Part shown: in pieces, positions 36,401 through 48,241 of the stretch
Numbering within the stretch: position 1 is the stretch's first letter
How the letters are laid out: each line of letters begins with the position of its first letter
Made by a program: the position numbers and the translations under genes
Assembly: GCF_027744825.2 (NCBI RefSeq)
Contig: NC_071349.1
Span: 4,464,001-4,528,000 of the forward strand
Source of the DNA: Synchiropus splendidus
Lineage: Eukaryota; Chordata; Actinopteri; Syngnathiformes; Callionymidae
DNA: 64,000 nucleotides
Direction of reading: 5' to 3'
The notes under the pieces: generated by a model
What the model was told of the DNA's origin: nothing
Database searches by the model: none
Seen by the model: the letters and a program-made list of their open reading frames with translations, nothing else

Positions 36401-39400
36401 CTTTTTTTTTTTTGTTTTACAGAGTTTACCTCCAGTTTTCCCTCGACCATATCTGCATCCTCAGTCCATCTGTTTCTATGGTTACTCATCTTCATCATAG
36501 GGATATTGATGCAGAGACAAAACAAAAATGTAATGACTTTTCTACTGTTACCACAACCACTACCTGTCACTCTTTGGTGATAAGGGTCGACGAGAAAGAG
36601 GGCGTGACCTTGAAAAACATGAGAGGAGAACCAAATGAAGAGGAGTCGTGGCTTACTCCTTGTTTCACAGTTAAGGTCACGGTGACTGGCCCTGTGGTCT
36701 GTTGGAAACAGGACCCAAAAAACTGTCAAATGACTGACGAGGAAGTTGGAGTTGGAGAGAAGGTAATACACATACATCTATGGTAAAACAAGGCATCGTA
36801 AATGTGAATGTGTATGCATGTATGAGACTTTAGTTTTTGTGCAGGTCATGCTGATTTGTTCCGGTGTTTCCTCTTGCTGGTTTCCTATGTTCCAACCTGG
36901 AGTTTACTACAGACTAGTAACTAGAAACGCACAGGTAAATGAACATGGGGAATAAGCTCCTGATTTGTATTCTCATCATCACCTAAAAATAACCAAAGTC
37001 CAAACGTTAATAAAAAATATCTGTTCTCTCTCTACCCATCAGAGTTCCACCATTTTGACTGGGGTTAGCGTTTCTGCCAAGAGTGACCCCACCCTGCAAG
37101 TCCAACCAGAGTGGAGGTTTTATACATTGACACAACCGCTTCTTTTGTCCAAGTTGCATCAGGTACACCGTATTCTAAATATTTCTACATTATGAGTGCT
37201 CTTGTATTTATTTCTTTTTAAATAAAATCTCAAAATTTAGATTTCATTGTAAAAAGACACACTTTTTCGAGAGAACACTTGACCAATATTTTTCATACAG
37301 AGTTGTCATGTTCAGTGCCCCTCGCTTCTCTCTCCAAGTCCCCATATTAGTATTAGGATATGGCCTGTTTAATGTTTCCAGATTATCTTTTTTATTGTGT
37401 GTGTCTGTCTGTGTGCGTGTGTGTTGTGTAGATTTTCTCATTTCAGATCTTAACAATTTCTGAGGTTCTGGAATCCAGGTAAACACTGAACAGTTTTTGC
37501 TGGTGACACAGTCATTCCTTTTAGATATGTGCTCTTCACACGTGATCTCCAATGCTGCACCATTGCTGATGTCTAACCCCCACGATGCCTCGCGATCACT
37601 GACGCCTGGCTGTGTCTGCTCAGTTTAGAAGTGGTGTGTTTCCAAGGAATGGTGTCTGAGAGGATTCATTTGAATGATAGGACGGGTGACCAAAGACTCG
37701 CTTATTCAGGTAACGAATATATTTGTATATAAACATACTGTTCACATGTCCATATAAAATATTGAAGTGTAATCACTGAATAATTATTTGTTTTTGCAAC
37801 TTGTGATTACATTAACTGTCAACTAAGTCACAGACTACCTTAATGATGTTGATGAACATGCTGACATGTCCCATTGTAGTTTCAAATATTTGAAATATTT
37901 GTTTTTATAGTTGTTAAAAAAAAATCAAAGCAAGCAAAGCCTTTATCCTTGTGTGCATAATTTAAAAATACAATCTATTAGTGTGCCAAAATGAAAAAAA
38001 AATAAGGCCCTCTGCCAATGAAGTTTTCTGGTTAAATTGTGTGAGTGACTGACAGCAAAGACACTGTTGAATGTACATTGTACAACAAATTTCACAGCGC
38101 TCTTATGGAGTGTGGAACGTAGCTCGGCCTCAGGTTGCATCAGTGACAGCAATCCAGTTTAATCGTCAACTATGTTGTCGCACATTAGGGATGTGCAATC
38201 GTGAAACAATTGTGTGTGTGTGTGTGTGTGTTTGCAGGCACGCGCTTGACCATGTTTGATCAAAGTGGCAGAAGTCTACGGGTGTACATAGACTTGACAA
38301 ACACTCCATATCTACTTGGCCTTTTGCCAGGCAACATATTGCTGCTCTCAGGATTCCAGAGGAGACTTTCAAAGTAATCTTTACATTTCTTTCACCATCA
38401 AATATGGCTGTCAGTTCATATTCCGCCCAAAGAAGTCCCTTTGTATACATAAATAAACCAAGACTTGAAGATACGTAACTTTGCCTTTATAGTCATAGAG
38501 TATATGACATATAAGTATATGCTGAATTTGAGACTAACACTTGTCAATACTATTGCAAATATGATAAAGCAATCCTGTATCTGATGTTTTGGTGAGGTAC
38601 ACTTCCCTTTTTTGAAGATTAAATCTCAGTGTTTTCATGTTTGCAGGTCTGGAAGTGTGTACTGTTCTTATCTCCCCATTAGCTCCGTAACTGTGGTCAC
38701 ACTGGGAAACAACAGGTAGTTTTTTTTTTTCCTCCCAAAAAACTTATAGAGCCTAATAAATTTGTTGAGCATACTCTGTCTGTTTCTATTCAGCTCAGTA
38801 CAGCCTCCTCCAGCTCCTCCCATGCTCATTGGGCAATGGGCTCTCCGTGAAGACCGTGACTGTGCAGTTGGTCAGGTCAAGGGTCATGTAGTTTGCTGCC
38901 TGTCGTTGCAACTCCACTGGAGTTGCTCTGTCTGTGGGAACATTTACACAATGGTAACTTCCCACAATGAGTACATTTCTTCTTCTGCCATATTCCATTT
39001 GGGGTTGCCAAAGCAAGTGAACCCACTTCGTCTTGCACCTTCTCCCCAGTCATGCCTATCCTCTTTATGCCATCATTTACTACATCCATTAACTAATTTC
39101 TATGTTCCATTTTTCTCTCACACTATCCTCATCACACACCCTTCCATGTCAATCGATCTCACTCTCTCTGTCCCTGCCCATCTTGAGTATGTGTTTCAAA
39201 TAAGATTTCAATCAAAATCTGGTCCTGTTCGAATTTGTTAACTGCTATTGGGCTAAACGGTGCAGCACAGAAACATGAAAATCTCCAATGTTGTAGCCAA
39301 ACTTGTCCTCTTGTAAAATGTGCTCAGAATTTGTGTAGCACTTTCAGAATTTATGTGCGAGTCAAAAATGTGCACCAATCGCAGATTCGGCTCCATTGAA

Positions 39401-40621
39401 AATGAACAGGACAGGCTGCTGCTCGAAATTCGAGTTACTCATTTTCACCTCGTGCGTACACAGTATATGGTTAAATTCCGATTAATAAGTCTAATACTTT
39501 CTCTCCCATGTAGGCTGCAGACAATTGTCAGTGCCTCATGTCCTCTGCATTATTTAACTCCAAAGCAAAGTAAGAGCCATTTTATCAGACGTCTAATGTG
39601 AAATTCTGTGTATGATTATAGTAATGTCTGATGAATTGCATTCATGTTGCATACTTTTGATAGTGTGTTGTGTGCTGTATATTGGTTGAGACCCTCGCAC
39701 ATCTGTCTGCTTCCTCTTGATGGCACAGCTTCTCTTTCACTGGACGTAGCTGCTGAGAAGGAATAGTGTGCATGTCCCTTTTCCCCAAACTTAGTTCTCC
39801 TTTTTGGGGTGGTTTTGGCCTATGTATTTTGTCCTTCTGGTGTTACCCTCAAAGTGTAACACCCCTATGGTCCTGATGATAACATCCACTCCATTGATGA
39901 CATATCTATAGATGTCTGTCAGCATTTCGAAAGAGATTATTGGGGCGCACAACAGACAAACTATCAACAGCTGATTTTTTTTATATTTATTCATGTGCGG
40001 GGTCTCAGACAGATTTAAGCCTAACGCATGCTGTGTGAAGTGGCCCTGTGTCATAACAATGCTGATTTTGTGTTTGCTGTGAATTTTTGTCAGGTTAGTG
40101 ATTGAGGATGGGACCGGTGAAGCTCACGTCTGGTTCTCAGGTCAACAAGTCCAATCTGTGTTGGGATTGGGGGAGTCTGAGTGGGAAGGGCTCCAGAGGG
40201 CCCTCAGAACTCGAGGCCATATCAGAGTTCTTCCCCAAGGACAAAACATGGTCTGTTAAGCTTCTAATGGTGTATTGATGCTTCACCCTTTCTTTCTTTT
40301 TTCATCTCATGTGCTCATGTGATTGCTCCTCACAGATTAGCACCACAGATGACCCCCTTCAACACTTCTTGGAGTGGTTATGTAGCAGTAAAGTTGCATG
40401 TCGTCTGCTTACACTCACCTGCAGAAAATTCAGTAACCAGACAAGGAGACAAAACGGTATTATGTGCAAATAGTAATTCACACGAACACGATGGCATGAT
40501 AAGGATGTTCCACTTGTTTGTTTCAGAGACAAAATTGTTCAGTCGAGGAGATCGAAACTTCATGACAAGACACAGCCCTGCCCTCCAGCTTGCCTGCGTC
40601 CACCTCCATGAGCTCGTCTGA
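27425..40621 (+). CDS. ctc1: CST telomere replication complex component 1
   Basis: CTC1, with STN1 and TEN1, forms the CST complex that binds single-stranded telomeric DNA, limits telomerase and brings in DNA polymerase alpha-primase for C-strand fill-in. Twenty-five exons join in phase: 27425-27475, 27618-27708, 30480-30615, 30701-30920, 30998-31230, 31347-31476, 32504-32803, 32885-33007, 34517-34746, 34821-34956, 35033-35262, 35327-35481, 35556-35670, 36423-36762, 36845-36934, 37043-37162, 37447-37478, 37624-37709, 38238-38373, 38647-38715, 38794-38953, 39514-39569, 40094-40250, 40336-40456, 40527-40621. The total is 1,203 residues, near the usual ~1,200. Family-like segments include ITWLKEVFTLIKDEVCP (residues 18-35), 'LGLCLAYQ'-like VGLCLAYQPSLRR (about 405-420), YLLGLLPGNILLLSGF (about 965-980), a CSVC zinc-ribbon half in exon 21, IEDGTGEAHVW (about 1082-1092) and the STN1-side C-terminus. 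OB folds are expected but not individually delimited. Exon 17 could start 15 bp earlier. The exon 22/23 boundaries have a coupled alternative (39521 with 40099). No stop or frameshift was found. Confidence 0.9.
27709..30479. other. CTC1 intron 2 with transposon and repeat scraps
   Basis: This is the longest intron. It holds a possible hAT-type non-autonomous end near 28640-28740 ('acgataatgtattgttcagc') and a minus-strand 77-codon ORF at 28134-28367 of unknown origin. It also holds the tandem repeat at 29118-29215. No confident internal exon was seen. Confidence 0.45.
29118..29215. repeat. 33-bp minisatellite, about 2.7 units
   Basis: Units start 'ACCAAGATATTTGGAG' and end '...ATACGAG' or '...AAGACGAG'. 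Three copies run in tandem with a few substitutions, and the last is shortened. It is in intron 2 of CTC1. Confidence 0.8.
31480..31503. repeat. (CA)n microsatellite
   Basis: About eleven CA units directly after the exon 6 donor of CTC1. Confidence 0.9.
32012..32464. mobile_element. Non-autonomous DNA transposon (MITE)
   Basis: The left end reads 'ttaccgtaatttccagac' then 'tataagccgc'. The right end reads '...gcgttctatagtatggtaat', an imperfect inverted match missing several bases. 'ggcttat' phrases recur inside. This end is common in fish genomes as a short transposon; I do not assign a superfamily. It lies in CTC1 intron 6 and has no coding capacity. Confidence 0.6.
33008..34516. other. 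CTC1 intron 8
   Basis: AT-rich with a short (AG)n run near 34081-34094. No confident transposon or exon was found. Confidence 0.4.
35671..36422. other. CTC1 intron 13
   Basis: A 162-codon minus-strand ORF (36299-35811) is open by chance as far as I can tell. It has no recognised motif. Confidence 0.4.
38209..38231. repeat. (GT)n microsatellite
   Basis: About eleven GT units just before the exon 19 acceptor of CTC1, forming part of its upstream tract. Confidence 0.9.
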
Positions 40622-41339
40622 GACTTTCAGTGTTTTTGAATAATTGTAAGCTGCAAGAAAATAATTGTTTTTGTATTTGTAATTGTTGTCATTCCTTAGT
40701 CAGTGTTTACCTTTGTCCTTAAGCTTGTGACCAAAACAAGTTTAGCCATATGGTTAGCTAAGTCCTCAACAAATAGTATTTTTTTATTTCAATACACATT
40801 CTGTATTCTGTACACTTTATATGGTACATACTCAATATAACATAAACTAATGATGCTTACCAAAAATGTTACAGTTAATGTTGAACCAGCATGTCGACCA
40901 AAAACAAGGTGCTTGAGTCCAGCATATGACTATTAAGTTTTATTCATTGGCATGAGTTACTACAATTCTTTAGTGTGTGTTAAGATAATTCTTGGCAAAG
41001 AAGAGGAAATGGCAAACGGCAAGAGAGAACAGTTCAGTAAAATAAAAGTAAAATTAATGAGCTTTACTGCCCGGCAGCAAGGAGAGGATACTATGCAACC
41101 ACTAAGGTGAATCATCTGACCTAAAGACTTAAGTCTCTAAGCAATGATATTTTGGACACTTTGATAGTGCTGCAAAAGAAGATATGCCCCTTTCAGAGTG
41201 AGACCTTGTGAACTTATGTATTGAGTGGCTGGTTACGAGGTCCCTTCTCTGTCAGCACTGTCAGTCAGATCTGTTTGATCAGTCACTGACTATTTCCCTC
41301 AGTAAATAAATGCTATCTTGGCACGATCAGATGCTTAAG
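40622..41339. other. CTC1 3' region and intergenic DNA
   Basis: This should include the CTC1 3' UTR. I see no canonical AATAAA close to the stop; 'aataca' near 40790 is a weak alternative. No repeat was recognised. Confidence 0.4.
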
Positions 41340-41990
41340 AACATGGTTGCAAGTCAAAACATAAGTTAAATGAGAACAGGAGCCCAGTTCTCCTGAATAA
41401 CATTGAGGGGAGGGGATCGCGGGCTCCCTTGCCAACGCCACAGAGAGCGACTGTGCCACGGTTGGAGCCGGGCAGTCGCCACAGCAGTGAGAGAAAGATG
41501 GACATCCAGTGCTTGTAGCAACAGTGCTGGAACCATGTTTTAATGGCCAGACCACACTGTGAGGAAACCGAGATGAGCGGGATCCAAGTGCGACGTGAGG
41601 AGACATCAGGTCAGACTATATCATTTATATACAAAAGCACACAGAAATACAGTCCAACAAAGCCTCCATGAGCGCAGCAATCAAACGAGTCCGTGTCTCA
41701 GTCCAAAGGAGTCCATATCCCACAGTCCAAACATAAAAACATCCACCAAAACCGGGGAAAACAACCAAGCGATGAAATCAGGAAATCTCATTAGTGGGGA
41801 AAAACAGAACTCAGGAACTCGGGCAAAAACGTATCCGAAATCGAACAGAGAGCCTTTATCCTGAACGATCTGGCACACAGGCCTGGAACTGAAGTACATT
41901 GTTGCTTCCTGCAGGTAATTGCTCATCAGTTACAGCTGTGTGCCCTAAGAAGAAGGCCTTGTTTTGTACCAAGGAGAACGGAAAAAGACA
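41340..41990 (-). mobile_element. Gypsy 5' end: LTR piece plus gag start
   Basis: Read on the minus strand, 41990-41600 carries 'gcacacagctg' and 'tgtgccagatcg', the phrases shared by the solo LTRs at 7775 and 8668. It continues into a gag start reading AREPAIPSPQCYSGELGSC (about 41455-41395), close to the REPTIPTPEVYAGK phrase of the element at 57613. The rest of the element is gone. Confidence 0.65.
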
Positions 41991-42036
41991 ATTGGGGCTC
42001 AAGTTTCGGCTCATTCTGTTGCTGCAAGAACGAATA

Positions 42037-42239
42037 TGGAATATGGTTCTGCTGCCATCAGCTAGACACCTGGCTGTGCTGTAGAGTGGTCCAGCTGAAT
42101 GAGGAGACGAAGAGGCGACAACTTTCACCCGATGCTGCTAGATTTATTCTGCAGCCTGTGCTGATATGGGCGGTTAACTAACTCACTAGCGCCATACGCC
42201 GCCTGCTGACCGTTTAAAGCATCATCACACCATGCAACA
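42037..42239 (-). mobile_element. 3' LTR of the 42-48 kb gypsy element
   Basis: A 203-bp LTR with an 'aataaat' signal near 42142-42149 (minus). It is preceded by a purine-rich stretch (minus strand 'aggcaggggagactgtaaag') that fits a polypurine tract, though about 70 bp away. Confidence 0.78.
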
Positions 42240-42401
42240 AAGAACAAAATAATATGTGTGTGTGGTGTCTGTTTATGTCTACTTATTTACTACTTAACCC
42301 TTTACAGTCTCCCCTGCCTTTTATTGAATGTCTCCTGACATTTCTCTTCAGAATGAGGTATACTTGAGTCGCCGACCTGTCAATGTGCCTGAGTGCAGTA
42401 G

Positions 42402-43680
42402 TTAAAGTAGTAAGGATGTGTAGGAGTAAAGTATGAAAGCGGAATAGTACCGAGCTGGCCTGGGTGGGAGTATTTTGGCATCAGTGAATGTACTCCTGTG
42501 GTAAGATGGCTGTCCCAGTGTACTATAGGTGAACAACTGTCGTGGTTGAGCAGTCCGTTGGGATCTTCTGACGGCTTGAGCCTCTGCTTGGCGATGATCA
42601 TCCTCTGTTACGCTTTCCTCCTGATGTGAGTCAACTGAACATTCCTCCACATGTTCCTCATCTACTGTGACATCCTCACGAACTCTGTCCTTGGTACTTG
42701 TCTGTGGTACATCCTTCTCTTGAGTGTCAACCTCCTTCCGGCCAGATGGATGAAACTCAGCAGCTCTCGCATTTAGTCTCTGCTCAGTCTCAGTATAGCG
42801 CTCCATCTGATGGTGTTCTGTCTGTTGCGATCTCCTTCATCTGTAGCATTGGCACCCGCTGGTATGTGCACTCCTCATCAGAGCTGTCTGTGTTGTCTTC
42901 ATGCATCGTAGTCACTGTCTTTGTTTTTTTGTCCTTTTTTTATCTTTCTGGCATTGTGCAGGAAGCGTCTCTTCCAAAGGTATTTCATTCACGGGCAGTG
43001 TTTTGGGTCACATTTCAGGTTGCACTTTATATACTGGTCCATTATCAACCCTCCCCACCACATGGTGCACTACCTGCTCCCAGTAAGCCTGCAGCTTGCC
43101 CGGTCCACCTCTCTCTGACAAGTTCTGAAACCAACACTCGGTCACCTGGCTGGAGAACACCGCTCTCTCCTCCATCATATTGTCTTTTGCCTTTTGTTGA
43201 GAGTTTTTCACTATTACTTGCGGCAATTTCATATGATTTTTTCATCCATTTTTGTGCATATGTCTGTCGATCAGGTATCTCAGACTCTGTCTTGGTTGGG
43301 AACAGCAAGTCAACAGATAAACGTGGCGTTCGACCATACAAGGGCAAAAATGGTGAAAACCCAGTGGCTTCAAGCCTGGTACAATTTTAGGCATGTACAA
43401 TATTGGGAAGATGATCTTTGGGACGTTTCTGTTTTATGCAAACACATTTCTTATTCATATAGTGCTCTATGTTCTCCCACATGTTGGACCAATAAACCTC
43501 TCTCTAGCAAGGTGGGTTACCTTCACTGCACCAACATGGCTCATATCATTGTGCAGAGTCTTCAGCACCATGGGTTTCAACTTTTTGAGGGAGGACAAGC
43601 GCCTTGTTTTGTTCAGTCTATCGATAGAGAATCCTAATCCACCACCAGCCTATTCCACTTATACAGCAGTCGTTTAGTCT
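42402..43680 (-). pseudogene. Gypsy integrase and C-terminal tail
   Basis: Minus-strand text includes a zinc-domain remnant 'LKTLHNDMSHVGAVKVTHLA' (about 43575-43515). After a gap come the late integrase phrases 'MPLYGRTPRLSVDLLFP', GDRVLV and [17 protein letters not shown] in changing frames. An acidic/Gln-rich tail ends QAVRRSQRTAQPRQLF. The catalytic core between the zinc domain and MPLYGR is largely missing. Confidence 0.72.
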
Positions 43681-43807
43681 CTTTCCTCATGTTTCTTTTG
43701 TCCCTCTCATTGGGAGTCCAATTTCAAAGTTTTAAGGAGATAACTTCTTTGATGGCTGGGTCGTCCTGTTGTGTGCCATAGGTGGCACAATATCTGCATT
43801 GTCACCA

Positions 43808-45624
43808 TCAAACTGTGACCCACGGCACATCACTCTCTTGAACTGCTTTGCTGCCTTGCCAGACTGCAGATACAAACGCAGCTGACATAGTCTCGGTGTG
43901 TTCTTTCATTCCGTCTTGAAAGTTCACAGGATCTCTTGACAGAGTGTCAGCATCTGTGTTTGTCTTCCCAGGCCGGTGCTTAATATCAAAATGGAAATCT
44001 GCGAGGTCACCAACCCATCTGTGTGCAACAGCATTTAGTCCGGCAGTGCTGAGGACATGGGTCAGAGGGTTGTTATCTGTGTACACTTTGAATGTTGGGG
44101 GTTAATACAAGTCATCTCGGAATTTGTCACAGATTGACTACTTGAGGGCTAAGAACTCGAGTTTATCGGAGTGGAGGTGATAATTTCTCTCAGTAGGTGT
44201 TCTTGAGCCATAGCCGATGACCCTCAACTTCTTATCTTGATGCTGATATAGTACTGCTCCTAAACCCTCATTTGACGCATCTGTGTGCAGTACAAATGGG
44301 AGGTCGAAGTTTGGATAAGCTAGAATTGGTGGATTAGTCGGCATGTTCACTTGGTGTTAGCTTGGTGACAACATCTCGATGCTCTGCTGTCCATACAATG
44401 GGTCTTTTGGAGGGCAGCTGACCAGTCTCTTTCTTCCCAGCTCTATCTTTGCTCTTACTTGTCTGATTCCTTGTGTTACTTGCAACACTTTCCAAGGGTT
44501 TTTTTAGTAGTTTGAACAGTGGCTTGGCCAGTCGAGAAAAGTCCTGGATGAAAGAACGATAGTATCCAAGAAATCCCAGCAGTGATTTGACATCACCAAA
44601 TGTGCGAGGCTCTTTTTCTTTAAGTGCCAAAACCGCAGCTAAATCCTGTGGATCAGTCTTCATTCCTTTGCCAAACACCAGCCGACCAAGGTAGCAAACT
44701 TCTCTTTTGAATAACTCGCACTTAGTCGGTCTCAGTTTGATGCCATGTTCTCTCATGCGGCTGTGAAAACCTTTCTGAGGTGGTGTATGAGATCCTCAAA
44801 GGAAACTGAATAATACAAGACATCGTCCAGATATGGAGCGCAGCATTCATCTCTGATACCTTCCAGCACATTCTCCATACACCTCTGGAAAGCAGCTGGA
44901 GCGCTGGTTAGGCCAAATGGAATATGTATCCATTCATACAACCCCCAGGGTGTAGTGAAGGCTGTGAAGTGTCTGGATTCTTCACTCACAAACCCATGTT
45001 CCAAGATGGAGAACCATGTATTGCCCTGCACACGATCAAGGAGGTCTCGGATTCGTGGCAATGGATGGTGGTCTGGAATATTTTTGTGATTAACCTCTCC
45101 ACTCACAGTCTGAGACTCTGGTCCTTTTATCGGACACAAACTACTGGAGAGGAATAATATGATACAGATTTGCAAATCCAACCTCCGTCTAAAAGGTTCT
45201 GTACGTACTCCTTCACCTCCTTATACAAGGGCTTAGGTATAGAGTTGTAACACATCTGAACAGGGTGGTCATTCACAACACTCATTTTCAGCTGCAGGTT
45301 GGGTATACAGCCTATGTCTCCCTCTTCTACTGCAAACACATCAGATTCCTCATAGAGCATTTCGCACACAATCCCTTGCTGTTGTGTATCCAAGTGATCT
45401 ATACAAACAGGTGGATGCCATTTTGGTTGTGTGTGTGGCTCAGCAGAGCTACTGGTTCTGTCACTGGTGTCACTTATTGAACCAACTTGTGCGGTGCATG
45501 CCTGTTCGTCACTGTTCAACTTTGCTAGTGGTTGGGAGGATGAAAAGTTGTTTACTGGCCTGCTGCCAGTTATTTCTTCAATACAGCCAATACAACACAG
45601 TTCTCTGTGGCAAGAAGATGTCAT
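43808..45624 (-). pseudogene. Gypsy reverse transcriptase and RNase H
   Basis: The reading runs from a pre-RT linker with [18 protein letters not shown], through [46 protein letters not shown] and [12 protein letters not shown] (catalytic YxDD). It continues with FLGYYRSFIQDFSRLAKPL, then RNase H phrases LHTDASNEGLGAVLYQ and TDNNPLTHVLSTA, ending RPGKTNTDADTLSR. Frame changes occur near 45150, 44755, 44345 and 44100. An expected D in the first RT catalytic motif is altered (SILEHGF). Confidence 0.85.
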
Positions 45625-45639
45625 AACTTGTGGAGTTGC

Positions 45640-47712
45640 AGACAGGGATTTTCACAGTTTTAGATGCACCGGGTGCTATGTCAACTACAGCAGGAAACTG
45701 TTCCAGCCCCTCTGGTGACACACTTCCCAAGGTGGGTTCCAATATCATTGTTCCACCCCTGGGCCATGACCTGATATGCCACTTTATTTCACATACTTGT
45801 CCACCTGGAATTGTGAGACCTCTCTTTCCTACTCTGATGGCGTCATTTTCAGTTGTTTTCTGGACTGGAGTCTCACGACTGAGACAGTGGCTTTGGCTGT
45901 GTTTCGATGGAGCTTTAATGCCTCTGCTAGTAGATCACTGAGACTGACATTCCATTGTTTTTCCAGACTCTCCAGGATGCTTTCCTCGATTCCGTTGAAC
46001 CCCAGTATTGGACCGCTGACACAGTTCTGACTCACCAGAGTGGCTACGTGGATAGCTACTTGACCATGTTTCACACTTCTGATTTCTAACATTATTTCAG
46101 CCCACCCCTCAAAAGGTACATCAGTCCCACTAGCTGCTGTAATTTTCAGTGGGTTATTTGGTCGGCGGTCTTTGAGCGGCTGAATTTTGACATATGCTAA
46201 GTTCTTTAGTTCTCTAGTATAGTAACCTGAGCTCCACTATCCAGCAACATGCCAATCTTTTCAACCTTCAAGTTTCCAAGTAAGCATACACCTTTTTCCA
46301 TCTTTCCTTACTCTGTGTTTTAATGGTGGTGGATGGTTAGCTGTTATGTTGGTGTCATGGCAGCACACGGTGAGTGGGGACACTGGTGCTTGTCCGATCA
46401 CTGGCGGTCCCTCCCCAGTGACGTCTGTGCGTTTCCTGCATGTGTACTCTTTGACATGCAAGCCCACAGCTCTGTGTCCTTCCTGGCCACATTTGAAACA
46501 GTGGTTACAGATTGCAGTCCCCTGAGCTAAGCATGGCTGGCATTTTACCTTCATGGTGCACTTAGGTGGTTGGACACTACTAATTGAGTTGGCTTGAGAC
46601 TGATCAAGAGTACTGGTTTTGGGAATGAGGGTCTTTTCAATAGTTTTTGCCAAGGCTGAGACATGTGCTGTCAGTTCATGGATAGCTGTGCGATTCGCCT
46701 GGATTTCAGCTTTAGTTTGAAGAGCACTTGCTTGGACTTCAGGTGGGGGTTTGAACGACCTGTTGCTTCTCTCCTTGTTGGGCGGCTTTAGTTTTGTGAG
46801 TCTGGCCTAGGCGTGCTTGTCTCCTGACCTCTTCACTGACTGATTTTGTCATGATTTCTAAAATAAAATCATCAGTCACGCTTGTGTTGTTAAGAACAGG
46901 TTTGAGGTCTCACCTGACATATGCATATTTCTCACTGATTCACTGATACAACGAGTGAAGAAACACTCCATGGACAAGTCTGTTGTCGTATTGAAACTCT
47001 GAACTACCATGCTGTGAGGCAAACAGTCCTCTCTGTTTAAGACCCATTAGCCAGTACATGAACTGTTGTGGGCTTTCTTTCTCCTGCTGCTTTGCAGTGC
47101 TAAGTTCCTGAAATAACTCGCACTACTTTTGTCTCATAAGTGTTTCTCTGAGAAAACGTTTCAGCTCAGCTACAGTTTGCCCATCTTTTGTCATCAGCAT
47201 GTCTTTAAAGGTACCAGGTCTGATCATTTTTAAAACAATACGACTCACCTCTGCCTCAGTAAAATTCTCAGATAAACCTTCATCAATCTGCCCGTACAGT
47301 GAATTGTAACTAACATCAGAATCCGAGTCAGAAATCTGTGCACTGTGTATCTTGAATTCTCAGCTGATGATCTGTCTACCTTAGTGTTTACATCTGATGG
47401 TGCCACAATCGACTCATTCTCTTCCAAGAGCTCCTGTTGCTCCTCTGTGGGTGCTGGAGATCGTTGCAGTTCCGCGATGAGATCTTTGAAGGCAAACAGG
47501 CTGGACATACTTTGGTCCTCTAGACTTGCCAACCTGTTGCTTTTCAAGAAGCCGACGATGAAGTCATAGATGGACTCTGCCAGCTTGTAGAGCACATCCA
47601 AGTTGGCAGAGATGGTGGAGCTGCCGTTGGATTCCCCGTCGCAGTTCTTGTAGATTGGACATCTCTCCACCTCTGGAGTCACTGTTGTAGCACGATGGTT
47701 CAGGAACTTCAA
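45640..47712 (-). pseudogene. Gypsy gag and protease region, degraded
   Basis: The 47712-47245 segment is an acidic, helical gag-like stretch (SSLFAFKDLIAELQRSP). The 46653-46261 segment carries a zinc-knuckle-like CFKCGQEGHRAVG lacking its final Cys, with nearby CNHC and CQPC pairs. A protease-like region follows at 46250-45640 but no DTGA motif is clean. Frames change several times. Confidence 0.65.
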
Positions 47713-47785
47713 ATTAGGATCTTTGTGGGATTAGCTGTAATCCGAGCCCCCAGATTATTGCCACCCTGACCGAGGGGTATCAAAG

Positions 47786-48241
47786 TGGAATATGGTTCTG
47801 CTGCCGTCAGTTAGACACCTGGCTGTGCTGCAGAGTGGTTGAGCTGAATGAGGAGACAAAGAGGCGACAACTTTCACCCGCTGCTGCAAGATTTATTCTG
47901 CAGTGAGGCTGTGGTGGACTGTTTGATTTGTAGCATTCCTGGTACGGTCATATAGCCGAGCATAAATCACATCATAACTCTTACGACAATATACTACGAA
48001 ACTACCATATTACACAAGCAACATCTTATCAAACGCATTGAGCACTCTAATCCCCTATTTTGGGACACATGCAGGCTTCATGGAGGAGCGTTAACCCACC
48101 TGAATGAGGAGAAGAAGAGGCAACAACTTCCACCCGATGCAGGATTTATTCTGCAACCTGTGCCTCTATGGGCGGTTAACTAACTCACAAGCGCCATACG
48201 TCCCCTGCTGACCGTTTAAAGCATCATCACACCATTCAACA
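47786..48241 (-). mobile_element. 5' LTR of the 42-48 kb gypsy element, with internal insertion
   Basis: Outer parts match the 3' LTR. About 47903-48099 is extra, and the phrase around 'ctgaatgaggaga...agaggc...tttattctgca' occurs twice (47838-47902 and 48102-48151). This points to an internal duplication or two joined LTR pieces. Confidence 0.7.

Larger units (their letters stand above)
42037..48241 (-). mobile_element. Ty3/gypsy LTR retrotransposon with two LTRs, degenerate
   Basis: In minus orientation the 5' LTR is 48241-47786 and the 3' LTR is 42239-42037. Both start TGTTG(A/C)ATGGTGTGATGATG and end 'CATATTCCA'. Between them lie gag-like, protease-region, RT, RNase H and integrase parts in standard gypsy order, all broken by stops or frameshifts. 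Flanking 5-mers (cagta, gaata) do not match, so no target duplication survives. The 5' LTR is about 250 bp longer because of an internal insertion. Confidence 0.83.

Noticed and set aside
42698..43390. 230-codon + strand ORF
   Set aside because: It is antisense to the minus-strand gypsy integrase tail, which has recognisable family phrases; the + frame has none.
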